A stretch of DNA of 64,000 nucleotides, taken from positions 682,001-746,000 of the forward strand of contig NZ_JAUMKD010000001.1 in the NCBI RefSeq assembly GCF_030519475.1, in the 5' to 3' direction. Numbering within the stretch: position 1 is the first letter of the stretch; each line of letters opens with the position of its first letter. The notes below the pieces were generated by a model that did no database searches, had not been told where the DNA came from, and saw only the letters and a list, made by a program, of their open reading frames with translations. The position numbers and the translations under genes were made by a program. This stretch comes from Micromonospora sp. C28SCA-DRY-2. GTDB taxonomy: Bacteria; Actinomycetota; Actinomycetes; Mycobacteriales; Micromonosporaceae. This document shows, one piece after another, positions 52,113-60,048 of the stretch.

Positions 52113-53051
52113 TTACCGGAAGTGGTCCCAGCCGGTGACCCCCTGGTACGGCTCGCCGTCGACGGTGACGCCCTCGCCGGCCACCACCCGCCCGACCGGG
52201 CGCCACTGCTCGGGCAGCGTCACCTCGGGCGGGAAGGTGGCGGCGAGCGCGTGGTCCTCGCCACCGGCCAGCAGCCAGGCGTACGGGTCGACGCCGAGCG
52301 CCTGGGCCGCGTCGCGCATCTGCCGGGGCACCTCGAAGGCGTCCCGGCGCACGTCGATGCCGACCCCGCTGGCCCTCGCCACGTGGCCGAGGTCGGCGAG
52401 CAGCCCGTCCGACACGTCGATCATGGCGGTGGCGCCCAGCCCGGCGGCCTGCGGGCCGGCCGCGTACGGCACCTCCGGGCGCCGGTACGCCTCGACCAGC
52501 AGCCGCGGCGTCCGGAAGCCCCGGGAGAGCACGGTCAGCCCGGCCGCCGCGTACCCGGTGCGACCGGCGAGCGCGACCACGTCGCCCGGTCGGGCGCCGG
52601 AGCGCACCACCGGCGCCCGGCCGGCCAGGTCACCCAGGGCGGTCACCGCGATGGTCAGCGTGGGGCTGCCGGACATGTCGCCGCCGACCACGCTCGCGCC
52701 CACCGTCGCCGCCTCCGCGGCCAGCCCGTCGGCCAGTTCCTCGGCCCAGCCGACGGCCAGGTCCGCGGGGATGCAGAGGGCCACCAGCAGGGCGGTCGGG
52801 GTGGCTCCCATGGCCGCGATGTCGGCCAGGTTCGCCGCCGCCGCCCGGTGCCCCACGTCCCGCGCCCCGGACCAGTCCCGGCGGAAGTGCCGCCCCTCCA
52901 CCAGCACGTCGGTGGAGGCCACCACCCGGGCGTCCGGGGCGGCCACCAGCGCCCCGTCGTCCCCGGGCCCGAGCAGCACCGTCGAGCCGGCGGACAGCCG
53001 GGCGGTGACCCGGTCGATCAGACCGAATTCGCCCACTCCCGCGACGCTCAT
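52113..53051 (-). CDS. thiL: Thiamine-monophosphate kinase
   Basis: A 312-aa enzyme making thiamine diphosphate from thiamine monophosphate, the last step of the pathway. The PurM-like motifs are GPGDDGALVA, STDVLVEGRHFRRDW, NLADIAAMGATPTALLVAL, VGGDMSGSP and MIDVSDGLLADLGH. All Mg/ATP-binding Asp residues are present. ATG 53051 overlaps the stop of a 47-codon ORF upstream (ATGA). No TPP riboswitch can be seen in front of it. Position near rpmB, DhaL and ddl matches mycobacteria. Confidence 0.96.
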   Translation of the reverse strand: MSVAGVGEFGLIDRVTARLSAGSTVLLGPGDDGALVAAPDARVVASTDVLVEGRHFRRDWSGARDVGHRAAAANLADIAAMGATPTALLVALCIPADLAVGWAEELADGLAAEAATVGASVVGGDMSGSPTLTIAVTALGDLAGRAPVVRSGARPGDVVALAGRTGYAAAGLTVLSRGFRTPRLLVEAYRRPEVPYAAGPQAAGLGATAMIDVSDGLLADLGHVARASGVGIDVRRDAFEVPRQMRDAAQALGVDPYAWLLAGGEDHALAATFPPEVTLPEQWRPVGRVVAGEGVTVDGEPYQGVTGWDHFR

Positions 53052-53191
53052 GCCGGCACTCCGCTCCGCCGCCGGCCGCCAGCAGGCAGAAACCCGCCGA
53101 GCCCGGTGATCCGCGCGCTCGTGTCGGCGCTCCGCCCCGCCGCACGTGCCCACTGCACCGTCGCGCAGCGCTCGATGATCCACTCCCTCAT
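53048..53191 (-). CDS. Possible 47-aa leader ORF coupled to thiL
   Basis: ATG 53191 is preceded by AGGAAGG about 7 nt upstream. The ORF runs 47 codons (beginning MREWIIERCATVQWARAAG) and its stop overlaps the thiL ATG. The second half is Gly/Arg/Ala-rich and unlike a folded domain. It could be a real small peptide gene or an upstream ORF that couples translation to thiL. No homologue is known to me. Confidence 0.4.
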   Translation of the reverse strand: MREWIIERCATVQWARAAGRSADTSARITGLGGFLPAGGRRRSGVPA

Positions 53192-53262
53192 GCCGGCACC
53201 TTCCTCGCCGCCGGCGCCGCACCCGGTCCGACGCCCCGCCCGCTCCTGCCGCGCTCGCTCAC
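53188..53262 (-). CDS. Possible 24-aa leader ORF upstream of thiL
   Basis: GTG 53262 has a near-ideal AAGGAG ribosome site 5 nt upstream. The 24-codon ORF starts MSERGRSGRG, ends VPA, and its stop overlaps the ATG of the next 47-codon ORF. The start sequence GTGAGCGAGCG resembles a short motif that I recall being repeated in Micromonosporaceae genomes, so this may be a repeat element rather than a coding gene. Confidence 0.35.
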   Translation of the reverse strand: MSERGRSGRGVGPGAAPAARKVPA

Positions 53263-53358
53263 CGCTTCTCCTTGACCACCGATAGGGATCAGACCTGGTC
53301 CGTAAGGTACTTTCTCCTCTCGGGCCGCTCGCGGGCGGCGACGGACGGAGGTCGAGTC

Positions 53359-53592
53359 GTGGTACAGGCGTACATCCTCATCCAGACGGAGGTCGGCCGG
53401 GCGCGTGACGTGGCCGGTCTGATCGCGGACCTTGCCGGCGTGGTACGGGTCGACGCCGTCACCGGGCCCTACGACGTGGTCGTGCTCACCGAGGCGAACA
53501 CCGTCGACGAGCTCGGCAAACTCATCGTCAGCAAGGTGCAGATGGTGCCCGGCATCACCCGCACCCTCACGTGTTCGGTGGTACGGCTGTAA
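53359..53592 (+). CDS. Lrp/AsnC ligand-binding-domain-only protein
   Basis: A 77-aa protein with only the RAM (Lrp C-terminal) fold: VQAYILIQTEVGRARDVAGL, VDAVTGPYDVVVLTEA, and GITRTLTCSVVRL. The helix-turn-helix is absent. Stand-alone RAM proteins are common in actinobacteria and may bind amino acids or modulate full-length Lrp proteins. The GTG at 53359 has GGAGG 9 nt upstream. It is divergent from thiL and followed without gap by the DUF3515 gene. Confidence 0.9.
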   Translation: MVQAYILIQTEVGRARDVAGLIADLAGVVRVDAVTGPYDVVVLTEANTVDELGKLIVSKVQMVPGITRTLTCSVVRL

Positions 53593-54222
53593 GTGGACAA
53601 GATCACTGATTCTCCCCGCCGGGAGGCCGGCGGGGCGGAGAGCCCCGCGCCCACGACGCCGGACGGCACCAACCGCCGCGCCGCGCTGATCGCGACGCTG
53701 GTCGCGCTCCCGGTCACCGTGCTGGTGGCCGGGCTCGCCTTCGTCCAGCTCGCGCCGGACGAGCCGGCCCCGTCGCCGAGCCCCTCGGCGACGACCGCCC
53801 GCGCCCAGTCCACCGCGCCCGTGGAGATGGCCGCGCCGGCCCTGGCCGAGCGCCCCGCCACGGTGTGCCGCGCGCTGCTCTCCCAGCTCCCGCCGAGCGT
53901 GCGCGACCTGCAGCAGCGCCCGGTCACCGCCGGCCCGGAGCAGAACGCCGCGTACGGCGACCCGGCGCTGACCGTCGCCTGCGGCGGCGCCGAGCCGGCC
54001 GTGGGCGCCACCGACGACGTCTGGCTGGTCAACAAGGTGTGCTGGCACGCCACCGAGCAGACCGACGCCACCGTGCTCACCACGCTGGACCGGGAGACCG
54101 CGGTCACCGTCCGGGTGCCGCGCGCCTACGAGCAGCCGTTGCAGTGGATCGCGCCGATCGCCGACACCGTGGTCGCCGCGGTCCCGTCCGGCGGCGAGGC
54201 CCCCACCGGCTGCCAGGGCTGA
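53593..54222 (+). CDS. DUF3515 family membrane/secreted protein
   Basis: A 209-aa protein with a short cytoplasmic tail, one transmembrane segment (about residues 28-50) and an outside domain with paired Cys (TVCRALLSQLP; LTVACGG; NKVCWHATEQ; TGCQG) that probably form disulfides. DUF3515 proteins are found next to ddl/thiL across actinobacteria (Rv2980 in M. tuberculosis); their role is unknown, with envelope function assumed. GTG 53593 begins right after the upstream stop. Confidence 0.88.
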   Translation: MDKITDSPRREAGGAESPAPTTPDGTNRRAALIATLVALPVTVLVAGLAFVQLAPDEPAPSPSPSATTARAQSTAPVEMAAPALAERPATVCRALLSQLPPSVRDLQQRPVTAGPEQNAAYGDPALTVACGGAEPAVGATDDVWLVNKVCWHATEQTDATVLTTLDRETAVTVRVPRAYEQPLQWIAPIADTVVAAVPSGGEAPTGCQG

Positions 54223-54272
54223 CCCTCCCCACCGCGCACCAGGCACCCCTGGACCCGGGCGTGCACGTTCAC

Positions 54273-54312
54273 GGAAAGAGTGGCTTCCCACGCTCGGGAG
54301 GCCGCTCTTTCC
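54273..54312. terminator. Bidirectional terminator between DUF3515 and ddl
   Basis: GGAAAGAGTGGCTTCCC and GGGAGGCCGCTCTTTCC form a 17-bp stem with two wobbles and a 6-nt loop between the convergent genes. Confidence 0.88.
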
Positions 54313-54345
54313 CCAAAAGTGCGGGCGGGGCGACCCGCGCGCGGG

Positions 54346-55446
54346 TCAGTGGAGGCCGACGCCGCGGGTGAGGGCGGTGCGGATGAGGCGGTCGACCAGC
54401 TTCGGGTACTCCAGGCCGGAGGCGGCCCACATCCGCGGGAACATCGACGTCGGGGTGAAGCCGGGCATCGTGTTGATCTCGTTGAGGTAGACGTCCAGCT
54501 CCGGGGTGACGAAGAAGTCGACCCGGGCCAGCCCGGCGCAGTCGAGCGCGGTGAACGCGCGGACCGCGTACTCCTGGACCTGCCGGGTCACCCGGTCGGG
54601 CAGGCCGGCCGGGATGTCGTACTCGCAGGCGTCGTCGAGGTACTTGGCCTCGAAGTCGTACCAGTCGTGGTCGGCGACCACCCGCACCTCGGCCAGCACG
54701 GACGCCTCGGGCGCTCCGCCGGCCTCGCCCTCCAGCACGCCGCACTCGATCTCGCGGCCGACGATCGCCCCCTCGACGAGCACCTTGGGGTCGATCTGCC
54801 GGGCGGTGGCGACGGCCGCGTCCAGGTCGGCCCAGTCGTCGACCTTGGTGATGCCGAACGACGACCCGGCCCGCGACGGCTTGACGAAGACCGGCAGGCC
54901 GAGGCGCTGCTTGTCCTCCTCGCTCAGGGTCATCCCGTTGCGCAGCACCGCGTACGGGCCGACCGGGATGCCCTCGACGGCGCAGAGCTTCTTGGTGAAC
55001 TCCTTGTCCATCGCGGCGGCGGAGGCGAAGACGTTCGCCCCGACGTACGGGATACCGGCCATCTCCAGCATTCCCTGGATGGTGCCGTCCTCGCCGTACG
55101 CGCCGTGCAGCACCGGGAAGACCACGTCCACGTCGGCCAGCGCCCGGGGACCCTCGGTGGGGTCGAGCACCATCAGCCCGTTGCCGGTCGGGTCGGCGCG
55201 CAGCACGATGTCGGTGCCGGACTCGGCGGTGATCTCCGGCAGCCGGCGCGAGTTGATCGCCAGCTGCGACGGGTCGCCGTTGGTCAGCACCCACTGCCCC
55301 GCCCGGGTGATGCCGACCGGCACCACCTCGAACTCGTCCGGGTCCAACGCGCCGAGCACGCTGCCGGCGCTGACGCAGGAGATGCCGTGCTCCGGGCTGC
55401 GGCCGCCGAAGACGATCGCCACGCGGGTCTTGCCTGGGGTGGTCAC
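54346..55446 (-). CDS. ddl: D-alanine–D-alanine ligase
   Basis: A 366-aa ATP-grasp ligase producing the D-Ala-D-Ala end of peptidoglycan. Motifs are [70 protein letters not shown] and [26 protein letters not shown]. The KYLD segment fits D-Ala rather than D-Lac specificity. GTG 55446 ([15 protein letters not shown]) has GAGAGGTG upstream and is preferred to GTG 55455. In M. tuberculosis gpsA is adjacent; here gpsA is 8 kb away. Confidence 0.96.
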   Translation of the reverse strand: MTTPGKTRVAIVFGGRSPEHGISCVSAGSVLGALDPDEFEVVPVGITRAGQWVLTNGDPSQLAINSRRLPEITAESGTDIVLRADPTGNGLMVLDPTEGPRALADVDVVFPVLHGAYGEDGTIQGMLEMAGIPYVGANVFASAAAMDKEFTKKLCAVEGIPVGPYAVLRNGMTLSEEDKQRLGLPVFVKPSRAGSSFGITKVDDWADLDAAVATARQIDPKVLVEGAIVGREIECGVLEGEAGGAPEASVLAEVRVVADHDWYDFEAKYLDDACEYDIPAGLPDRVTRQVQEYAVRAFTALDCAGLARVDFFVTPELDVYLNEINTMPGFTPTSMFPRMWAASGLEYPKLVDRLIRTALTRGVGLH

Positions 55447-55669
55447 TCCGGTCACCTCTCGGTACGCGACTGCGGGCTGGCGCTCACCCGGTTGACCTTA
55501 CTGTGCGTGGCCGGAAACCGATGCCGATACCCGAGGAGACGCGAGGGGCCAGGACAACCGGTCACCGCGTGCTTTACGGTACGTAATCGGGCGCTGGACG
55601 CCCGGGGCCCTGCTGGGCGCGCTGGACGGCGGCGGGGGCGAGGGTACGCCGGCATCGGCGGGCGCCCAC

Positions 55670-55675
55670 TACGCT
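55670..55675 (+). promoter_or_regulatory. Putative -10 box of leaderless TPR–AAA+ gene
   Basis: TACGCT (TANNNT) ends 9 nt before the ATG at 55685, and no Shine-Dalgarno sequence is present, suggesting a leaderless or near-leaderless transcript. No -35 is clear. Confidence 0.45.
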
Positions 55676-55684
55676 GCTCGTCCT

Positions 55685-57007
55685 ATGAGCCCTGATCCCC
55701 TCATCGCCTCGCTCTCGGCGGCCCTCGACGCCCGCCCGGACGACCTGCCGCTCCGACTGCACCTCGCCGCGCTGCTGCTCGACGCCGGCCGGTCCGGCGA
55801 GGCGATCGCGCAGATCGGGCAGGCGCTGGCCCGGGATCCGGGCAACGGCGAGGCCCAGGCGCTGATGCAGCGGGCGCTGGCCCCCGTACCCCCGCCCCCG
55901 GCGACCCCGCCGGCGCCGGCAGCCCCGCAGCCTCCGACCGCCCCGCAGTCGCCGCCGGCCCCGCCCGCGCCGGCGCAGCGGCCCGCGCCGGCCGGGCCGG
56001 ACGTGCCGCCGGCGGCCGACGGATCCGACCCGCTGGCCGCGTACGAGCAGGAACTGGCCGATATCGTGCCGCCGCGCTTCGCCCGGGCCGGCGACGAGCC
56101 CGAGCCGGTGACCGGCGACGCCGACCGGGTGTACGACGTGGAGGTCTCCGGGATCCGGCTGGCCGACGTGGGCGGCATGACGGCCGTGAAGGAGCGGTTG
56201 GAGCTGGCCTTCCTCGGCCCGCTGCGCAACCCGCAACTGCGCAAGATGTACGGCAAGAGCCTGCGCGGCGGGCTGATGCTCTACGGCCCGCCCGGCTGCG
56301 GCAAGACCTTCCTGGCCCGGGCGGTGGCGGGCGAGATGGGCGCCAAGTTCATCTCGCTGTCCATCGTGGACGTACTCGACATGTGGATGGGCAACTCGGA
56401 GCGCAACCTGCACGAGCTGTTCGAGGCGGCCCGGCGCAACGCGCCCTGCGTGCTCTTCCTCGACGAGATCGACGCGCTCGGCCACAAGCGCTCCCAGGTC
56501 AGCTCCAGTTCGATGCGGACGTTGGGCAACCAGCTGCTCGCCGAACTGGACGGCATGGAGGGCAACAACGAGGGCGTCTTCGTGCTGGCCGCCACCAACA
56601 CCCCGTGGGACGTGGACCCGGCCCTGCGCCGTCCGGGCCGGCTCGACCGGGTGGTGCTGGTGCTCCCGCCGGACGCCGAGGCCCGCCGGGCGATCCTCGA
56701 GTACCACCTGCGGGACCGGCCGATCGCCGGGATCGACCTGCGCAAGGTGGTCGCCGGGACGGAGGACTTCTCCGGCGCCGACCTGGCCCACCTCTGCGAG
56801 ACGGCGGCCGAGTTCGCGATGGCGGACTCGGTCCGCACCGGCGAGGTGCGGATGATCGAGCAGCGGGACCTGGAGCGGGCGCTGAAGGAGGTGCGCCCGT
56901 CGACCCGCCCGTGGATGGCCACCGCGCGGAACGTGGCCATGTTCGCCAACGAGGGCGGCGTCTACGACGACCTGGTGGCGTATCTGAAGCGGCGCAAGCT
57001 GCTCTGA
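55685..57007 (+). CDS. TPR–AAA+ ATPase (Vps4/FtsH-like AAA core)
   Basis: A 440-aa cytoplasmic protein. Residues 1-65 form TPR-like helices (LHLAALLLDAGRSGEAIAQI; ALARDPGNGEAQAL), 68-115 a Pro/Ala linker, and 150-420 an AAA+ domain: Walker A GPPGCGKT (201-208), pore-loop region DVLDMWMGNSERN, Walker B VLFLDEIDAL (Asp260/Glu261), sensor LAATNTPWD, Arg fingers in RRPGRLDR. It lacks any protease or membrane part, so it resembles Vps4-type unfoldases. The TPR region may bind an unknown partner. It stands alone between terminators. Confidence 0.9.
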   Translation: MSPDPLIASLSAALDARPDDLPLRLHLAALLLDAGRSGEAIAQIGQALARDPGNGEAQALMQRALAPVPPPPATPPAPAAPQPPTAPQSPPAPPAPAQRPAPAGPDVPPAADGSDPLAAYEQELADIVPPRFARAGDEPEPVTGDADRVYDVEVSGIRLADVGGMTAVKERLELAFLGPLRNPQLRKMYGKSLRGGLMLYGPPGCGKTFLARAVAGEMGAKFISLSIVDVLDMWMGNSERNLHELFEAARRNAPCVLFLDEIDALGHKRSQVSSSSMRTLGNQLLAELDGMEGNNEGVFVLAATNTPWDVDPALRRPGRLDRVVLVLPPDAEARRAILEYHLRDRPIAGIDLRKVVAGTEDFSGADLAHLCETAAEFAMADSVRTGEVRMIEQRDLERALKEVRPSTRPWMATARNVAMFANEGGVYDDLVAYLKRRKLL

Positions 57008-57013
57008 GCGCGG

Positions 57014-57040
57014 GGCGGCCCGGCGGGGCGCCGGGCCGCC
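57014..57040. terminator. Terminator after the AAA+ gene
   Basis: GGCGGCCCGGCG / CGCCGGGCCGCC, a perfect 12-bp stem with a 3-nt loop, 7 nt after the stop and before a convergent small gene. Confidence 0.8.
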
Positions 57041-57085
57041 GCCCGCCGGGCCGGGCTACCACCGCGCGTGCGCGCGGGCCGTCCC

Positions 57086-57304
57086 TCAACCGCGGGCGTG
57101 CCGCCGGCCGATGGCGATCACCTTGACCCGCTGCCGGCCGGCCCGCACCATGCCCAGCGCCATGAACGCGCCGGCGATCCGCTCGGCCGCCTCCCGGCTG
57201 CTCGCGCCGACCACCTGGCGGCGCCGCTCGGGACAGGTCCGCTCGTTGCGCCAACTGCCGTCGATCGGGCGGACGTCCGTGAGCACCACCAGGAACCGGG
57301 TCAT
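57086..57304 (-). CDS. Hypothetical 72-aa protein
   Basis: The product begins MTRFLVVLTDVRPIDGSW, with one Cys (ERTCPERRRQ), a helix EAAERIAGAFMALGMV and a basic end VKVIAIGRRHARG. It looks like a small alpha/beta domain. No ribosome site is clear. The start could also lie upstream in the same frame but that part is low complexity. I do not recognise the family. The gap to the XRE gene (281 nt) is described with the promoter below. Confidence 0.5.
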   Translation of the reverse strand: MTRFLVVLTDVRPIDGSWRNERTCPERRRQVVGASSREAAERIAGAFMALGMVRAGRQRVKVIAIGRRHARG

Positions 57305-57502
57305 CGCCGGCCGCCGGCGCGCTCGGCGGGATCCTGCTGACCAGTACGCACGTCGAGTCCCTTTCCTGTGTGCGGCCGCCAGGTGGCGTGGCACGCGGCG
57401 GTCGGGTACGGGGGAGAAACCCGACCGCCGCGCGCCCCATCCCCTCCGGTCGCTCACCGCCGCCGTCGCCACGACAACCGGCGGTGAGGACGCGATGACA
57501 GA

Positions 57503-57531
57503 TTGACACCTTCACAGCCATGAATGCAACT
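57503..57531 (+). promoter_or_regulatory. Possible promoter upstream of the XRE regulator
   Basis: A consensus -35 TTGACA (57503-57508) is followed 17-18 nt later by GCAACT/CAACTC. A second candidate, TACTAA (57552-57557), lies nearer the start codon. The XRE ATG at 57586 lacks a Shine-Dalgarno sequence. The rest of 57305-57585 shows nothing else definite. Confidence 0.4.
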
Positions 57532-57585
57532 CTCATCGGCGTTCTCTCATGTACTAATTCCCGATACGTGTGCGACCATCGATGC

Positions 57586-58431
57586 ATGGCCCCCAAGACC
57601 GCGCGTGCCCGCCGGCTCGGCATCGCGCTGCGCACCCACCGGGAGGCCGCCGGGCTCACCCTCGAGGCGGCGGCCGACGAGATCAACAGCACCCGGAGCA
57701 CCCTCTCCCGCTACGAGAACGCCCAGACGCTGGTCAGCCCGGCCACGGTGCGCGCCCTGCTCACCCTCTACGGGGTCGCCCCCGACGACGTGGCGGCGGC
57801 CGTGCAACTGGCCAAGGACGCCCGCAAGCCGGGCTGGTGGGTGTCCTACTCGTACCTGCTGGACCGGCGCACCATCGACTTCATCGCGCTGGAGGCCGAG
57901 GCGACCGGGATCGCCAACTTCGAGCCGTCGGTGGTGCCCGGGCTGCTGCAGACCGCCGACTACATCCGCGGCGTGATGCGGGGCGGCCCGCACACGCTCG
58001 GCGACGACCAGGTGGAGCAGCGGGTCCAGCTGCGGCTGGACCGCCAGCAGCGACTCACCGCCGACGAGCCGCCGATCCTCGACGCGATCATCGACGAGGG
58101 CGCGCTGCTGCGGCCGGTGGGCGACCGCGGCGTGATGGAGGGCCAGCTACGCCATCTGCTGAAGATGGCCGAGCTGCCCAACATCACCGTGCAGGTGATC
58201 CCGCTGGCCGCCGGCTACCACCGGGGCACCCGGGGCTCGCTGCACATCCTGGAGTTCGCCGACCCGGAGGACCCGATCATCGCCTCGGTGGAGACGGTGG
58301 CCGGGCAGATGGTCCTGGACCGGCCGGGCGACCTGCGTACCTGCACCAAGATCATGGAACACCTGCGGACCGTCGCGCTCAGCCCGGCGGACAGCCGCGA
58401 CCAGCTCCTCCAACTCCTGAAGGGACGGTAG
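57586..58431 (+). CDS. XRE-family regulator with DUF5753 domain
   Basis: A 281-aa protein. The N-terminal helix-turn-helix (about 10-65) reads RLGIALRTHREAAGLTLEAA and NSTRSTLSRYENAQTLVSP. The remainder is the actinobacterial DUF5753 (Scr1-like) domain: KPGWWVSYSYLLD, FEPSVVPGLLQTADY, RVQLRLDRQQRLT, LPNITVQVIPLAAGYH. It is followed 4 nt later by a DUF397 gene. Such pairs are abundant in Streptomyces and Micromonospora and are linked to development or toxin–antitoxin-like control (Scr1–Scr2). Upstream in-frame starts lack support. Confidence 0.93.
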   Translation: MAPKTARARRLGIALRTHREAAGLTLEAAADEINSTRSTLSRYENAQTLVSPATVRALLTLYGVAPDDVAAAVQLAKDARKPGWWVSYSYLLDRRTIDFIALEAEATGIANFEPSVVPGLLQTADYIRGVMRGGPHTLGDDQVEQRVQLRLDRQQRLTADEPPILDAIIDEGALLRPVGDRGVMEGQLRHLLKMAELPNITVQVIPLAAGYHRGTRGSLHILEFADPEDPIIASVETVAGQMVLDRPGDLRTCTKIMEHLRTVALSPADSRDQLLQLLKGR

Positions 58432-58435
58432 GACC

Positions 58436-58636
58436 ATGACCCCGACGATCAGCGCGGCGCTGGCCTCGGCCGGGTGGCGCAAGAGCAGCCACAGCGGCGA
58501 CGAGGGAGCGTGCGTGGAGGTGGCGGCGATCCCCGGCACGGTGGCCGTCCGCGACTCCAAGGACCCGGCCGGGCCGGCCCTGCTCTTCCCGCCCGCCGCC
58601 TGGGCGGCCTTCGCCGCGGCGCCGCCGCGCCGCTGA
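58436..58636 (+). CDS. DUF397 family protein
   Basis: A 66-aa protein with the family core WRKSSHSGDEGACVEVA, VAVRDSKDPAGPALLFPPAAW. DUF397 proteins are partners of the upstream XRE–DUF5753 regulators (Scr2 type) in actinobacteria. The ATG has GGTAGGA 6 nt upstream and lies 4 nt after the regulator's stop, so the pair is one operon. Predicted to be cytoplasmic and to bind the regulator. Its 3' end lies inside a 3-copy repeat. Confidence 0.9.
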   Translation: MTPTISAALASAGWRKSSHSGDEGACVEVAAIPGTVAVRDSKDPAGPALLFPPAAWAAFAAAPPRR

Positions 58637-58697
58637 CCGTCCAGGCGCCGACGACGCGCCGCTGACCGTCCGGCGGCCGCCGCGCCGCTGACCCTCG
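58627..58697 (+). repeat. Three tandem 16-bp repeats at the DUF397 end
   Basis: GCGCCGCTGACCGTCC at 58627-58642 and 58656-58671 and the variant GCGCCGCTGACCCTCG at 58682-58697, spaced 26-29 nt. The first copy contains the DUF397 stop codon. Probably duplication by slippage. Confidence 0.65.
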
Positions 58698-58724
58698 CGC
58701 CGCCGCCGCGCGGCGGGTCGGCGC

Positions 58725-59777
58725 TCAGCCGCCGACCAGCGGTCGCGGGGCCGGCTCGGCGCGCAGCGCCTCCAGCGCCGCGATCGCCGCGCCCCGGGCG
58801 CCGGCCGTGTCCCGCTCCGGCACCAGGGCGAAAGTGGCCACCGCGGCCTGCTCCGCGCGCAGCACCGTGTGCTCGCGTACGGTCGCCAGGAACCAGTCCC
58901 GGAACTCTGGCTCCGCCTCCACCACCCCGCCGCCGACGAAGTACGCGTGCGGGTCGGTGAAGTTCGCCGCGACGGTGAAGAGCCGGCCGAGCGCCATCGC
59001 CTGCTGCGTGAAGACCTCCCGGGCCAGCGCGTCGCCCCGCTCCCCGTAGCCGCGGACCAGCTTCGCCGCGCGGGCCGGTGGTTCGGCCGCGAGCGGGTGC
59101 CCGGGATAGCGGGTCAGCCAGTACGGCAGCAGGTTGCGGGCGATCCCGGTCAGCGAGGCGACGCTCTCCGCGTCCCCGGCGAAGCCGCAGGCGCAGGTCG
59201 GCACGGGTTGGTCGGGGGCGAGCAGGCCGGTGAGCGGGATGTGCACGTGGCCCAGTTCCCCCGCCATCCCGGCGGCGCCGGCCACCACCCGGCCGCTCTC
59301 CACCACGCCGCCGCCCAGCCCGGTGCCGACGATGGCCGACACCGACGAGCGCCGCATCGCCTCGCCGCCGAAGTACGCGTGGTGGGCGTAGAGCGCGGCC
59401 GCGTTCCCGTCGTTGTGGTAGACCACCGGCAGCCCGAGCCGCCGCTCCAGCGCGCCGCGGACGTCGAACCCGCGCCAGGCCGGCTGGGAGAAGTTGGTCG
59501 ACCCACGTGACGAGATCACCCCGGTCGCGCTGGCCGGGCCGGGGGTGTCCAGGCCGACCGCGCGCACCTGCCCGCGCGGGACCCCGGTCAACGCCAGCAC
59601 CCCGTCGAACGCGCGGGCCAGCGCCTCGATCGCCGCCTCCGGGCCGGCCAGCACCTCGCTCGGGATCTCCACCAGCCCGTCCACCAGGAACCGACCGTCC
59701 ACGGTGAGCACCGTGGCGTTGTTGCTGGTGCCGCCGTTGTCCAGGCCGACGACCACCGGACCGTCCACGCCGCCCAC
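58725..59777 (-). CDS. ROK-family sugar kinase
   Basis: A 350-aa actin-fold kinase without a DNA-binding domain. The phosphate-1 motif is VVGLDNGGTSNNATVL, the catalytic/sugar-binding NDGNAAALYAHHAYFGG, the adenosine region SAIVGTGLGGGVVESG, the ROK signature GAAGMAGELGHVHI with GELGH, and CACGF, a Cys cluster replacing the longer zinc loop. The substrate could be glucose or N-acetylglucosamine; it cannot be fixed. The GTG at 59777 has GGGAGG 7 nt upstream; GTG 59768 is an alternative. It converges with the DUF397 gene. Confidence 0.9.
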   Translation of the reverse strand: MGGVDGPVVVGLDNGGTSNNATVLTVDGRFLVDGLVEIPSEVLAGPEAAIEALARAFDGVLALTGVPRGQVRAVGLDTPGPASATGVISSRGSTNFSQPAWRGFDVRGALERRLGLPVVYHNDGNAAALYAHHAYFGGEAMRRSSVSAIVGTGLGGGVVESGRVVAGAAGMAGELGHVHIPLTGLLAPDQPVPTCACGFAGDAESVASLTGIARNLLPYWLTRYPGHPLAAEPPARAAKLVRGYGERGDALAREVFTQQAMALGRLFTVAANFTDPHAYFVGGGVVEAEPEFRDWFLATVREHTVLRAEQAAVATFALVPERDTAGARGAAIAALEALRAEPAPRPLVGG

Positions 59778-60006
59778 CGCGCCGCCTCCCGTCGTAGTGA
59801 CCTGCCGGAAGGCTAGTTCCCGAGGCCCGGCTCCGCCATGCCCGCGCCGGCCACGCCCCGCCCGCCGGCCGCGCCGGTCAGACCCACGACACCGGCGTCG
59901 CCGGTCAGGCCCGCCGCGGCGACGCGCCGGCCGACGGCGGACACCGGCACGGGTCCGGGCCGGACGCGGCTGCGCGCCATCCGGGAGGTCGCCCCGGCAC
60001 ACCGGC

Positions 60007-60037
60007 GGCCGCCGGAACGCGTCGCGCTCCGGCGGCC
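60007..60037 (-). terminator. Terminator after the secreted protease gene
   Basis: GGCCGCCGGA / TCCGGCGGCC, a perfect 10-bp outer stem with an inner CGC/GCG stem and 3-nt loop, 12 nt after the protease stop on the minus strand. The rest of the gap to the ROK kinase start (59778-60006) holds only its upstream region. Confidence 0.75.
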
Positions 60038-60048
60038 TGGGTGGTCGG

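Noticed and set aside
52084..53358. TPP riboswitch near thiL
   Set aside because: No thi-box sequence or matching stem arrangement is visible in the upstream region; thiL is often not riboswitch-controlled in actinobacteria.
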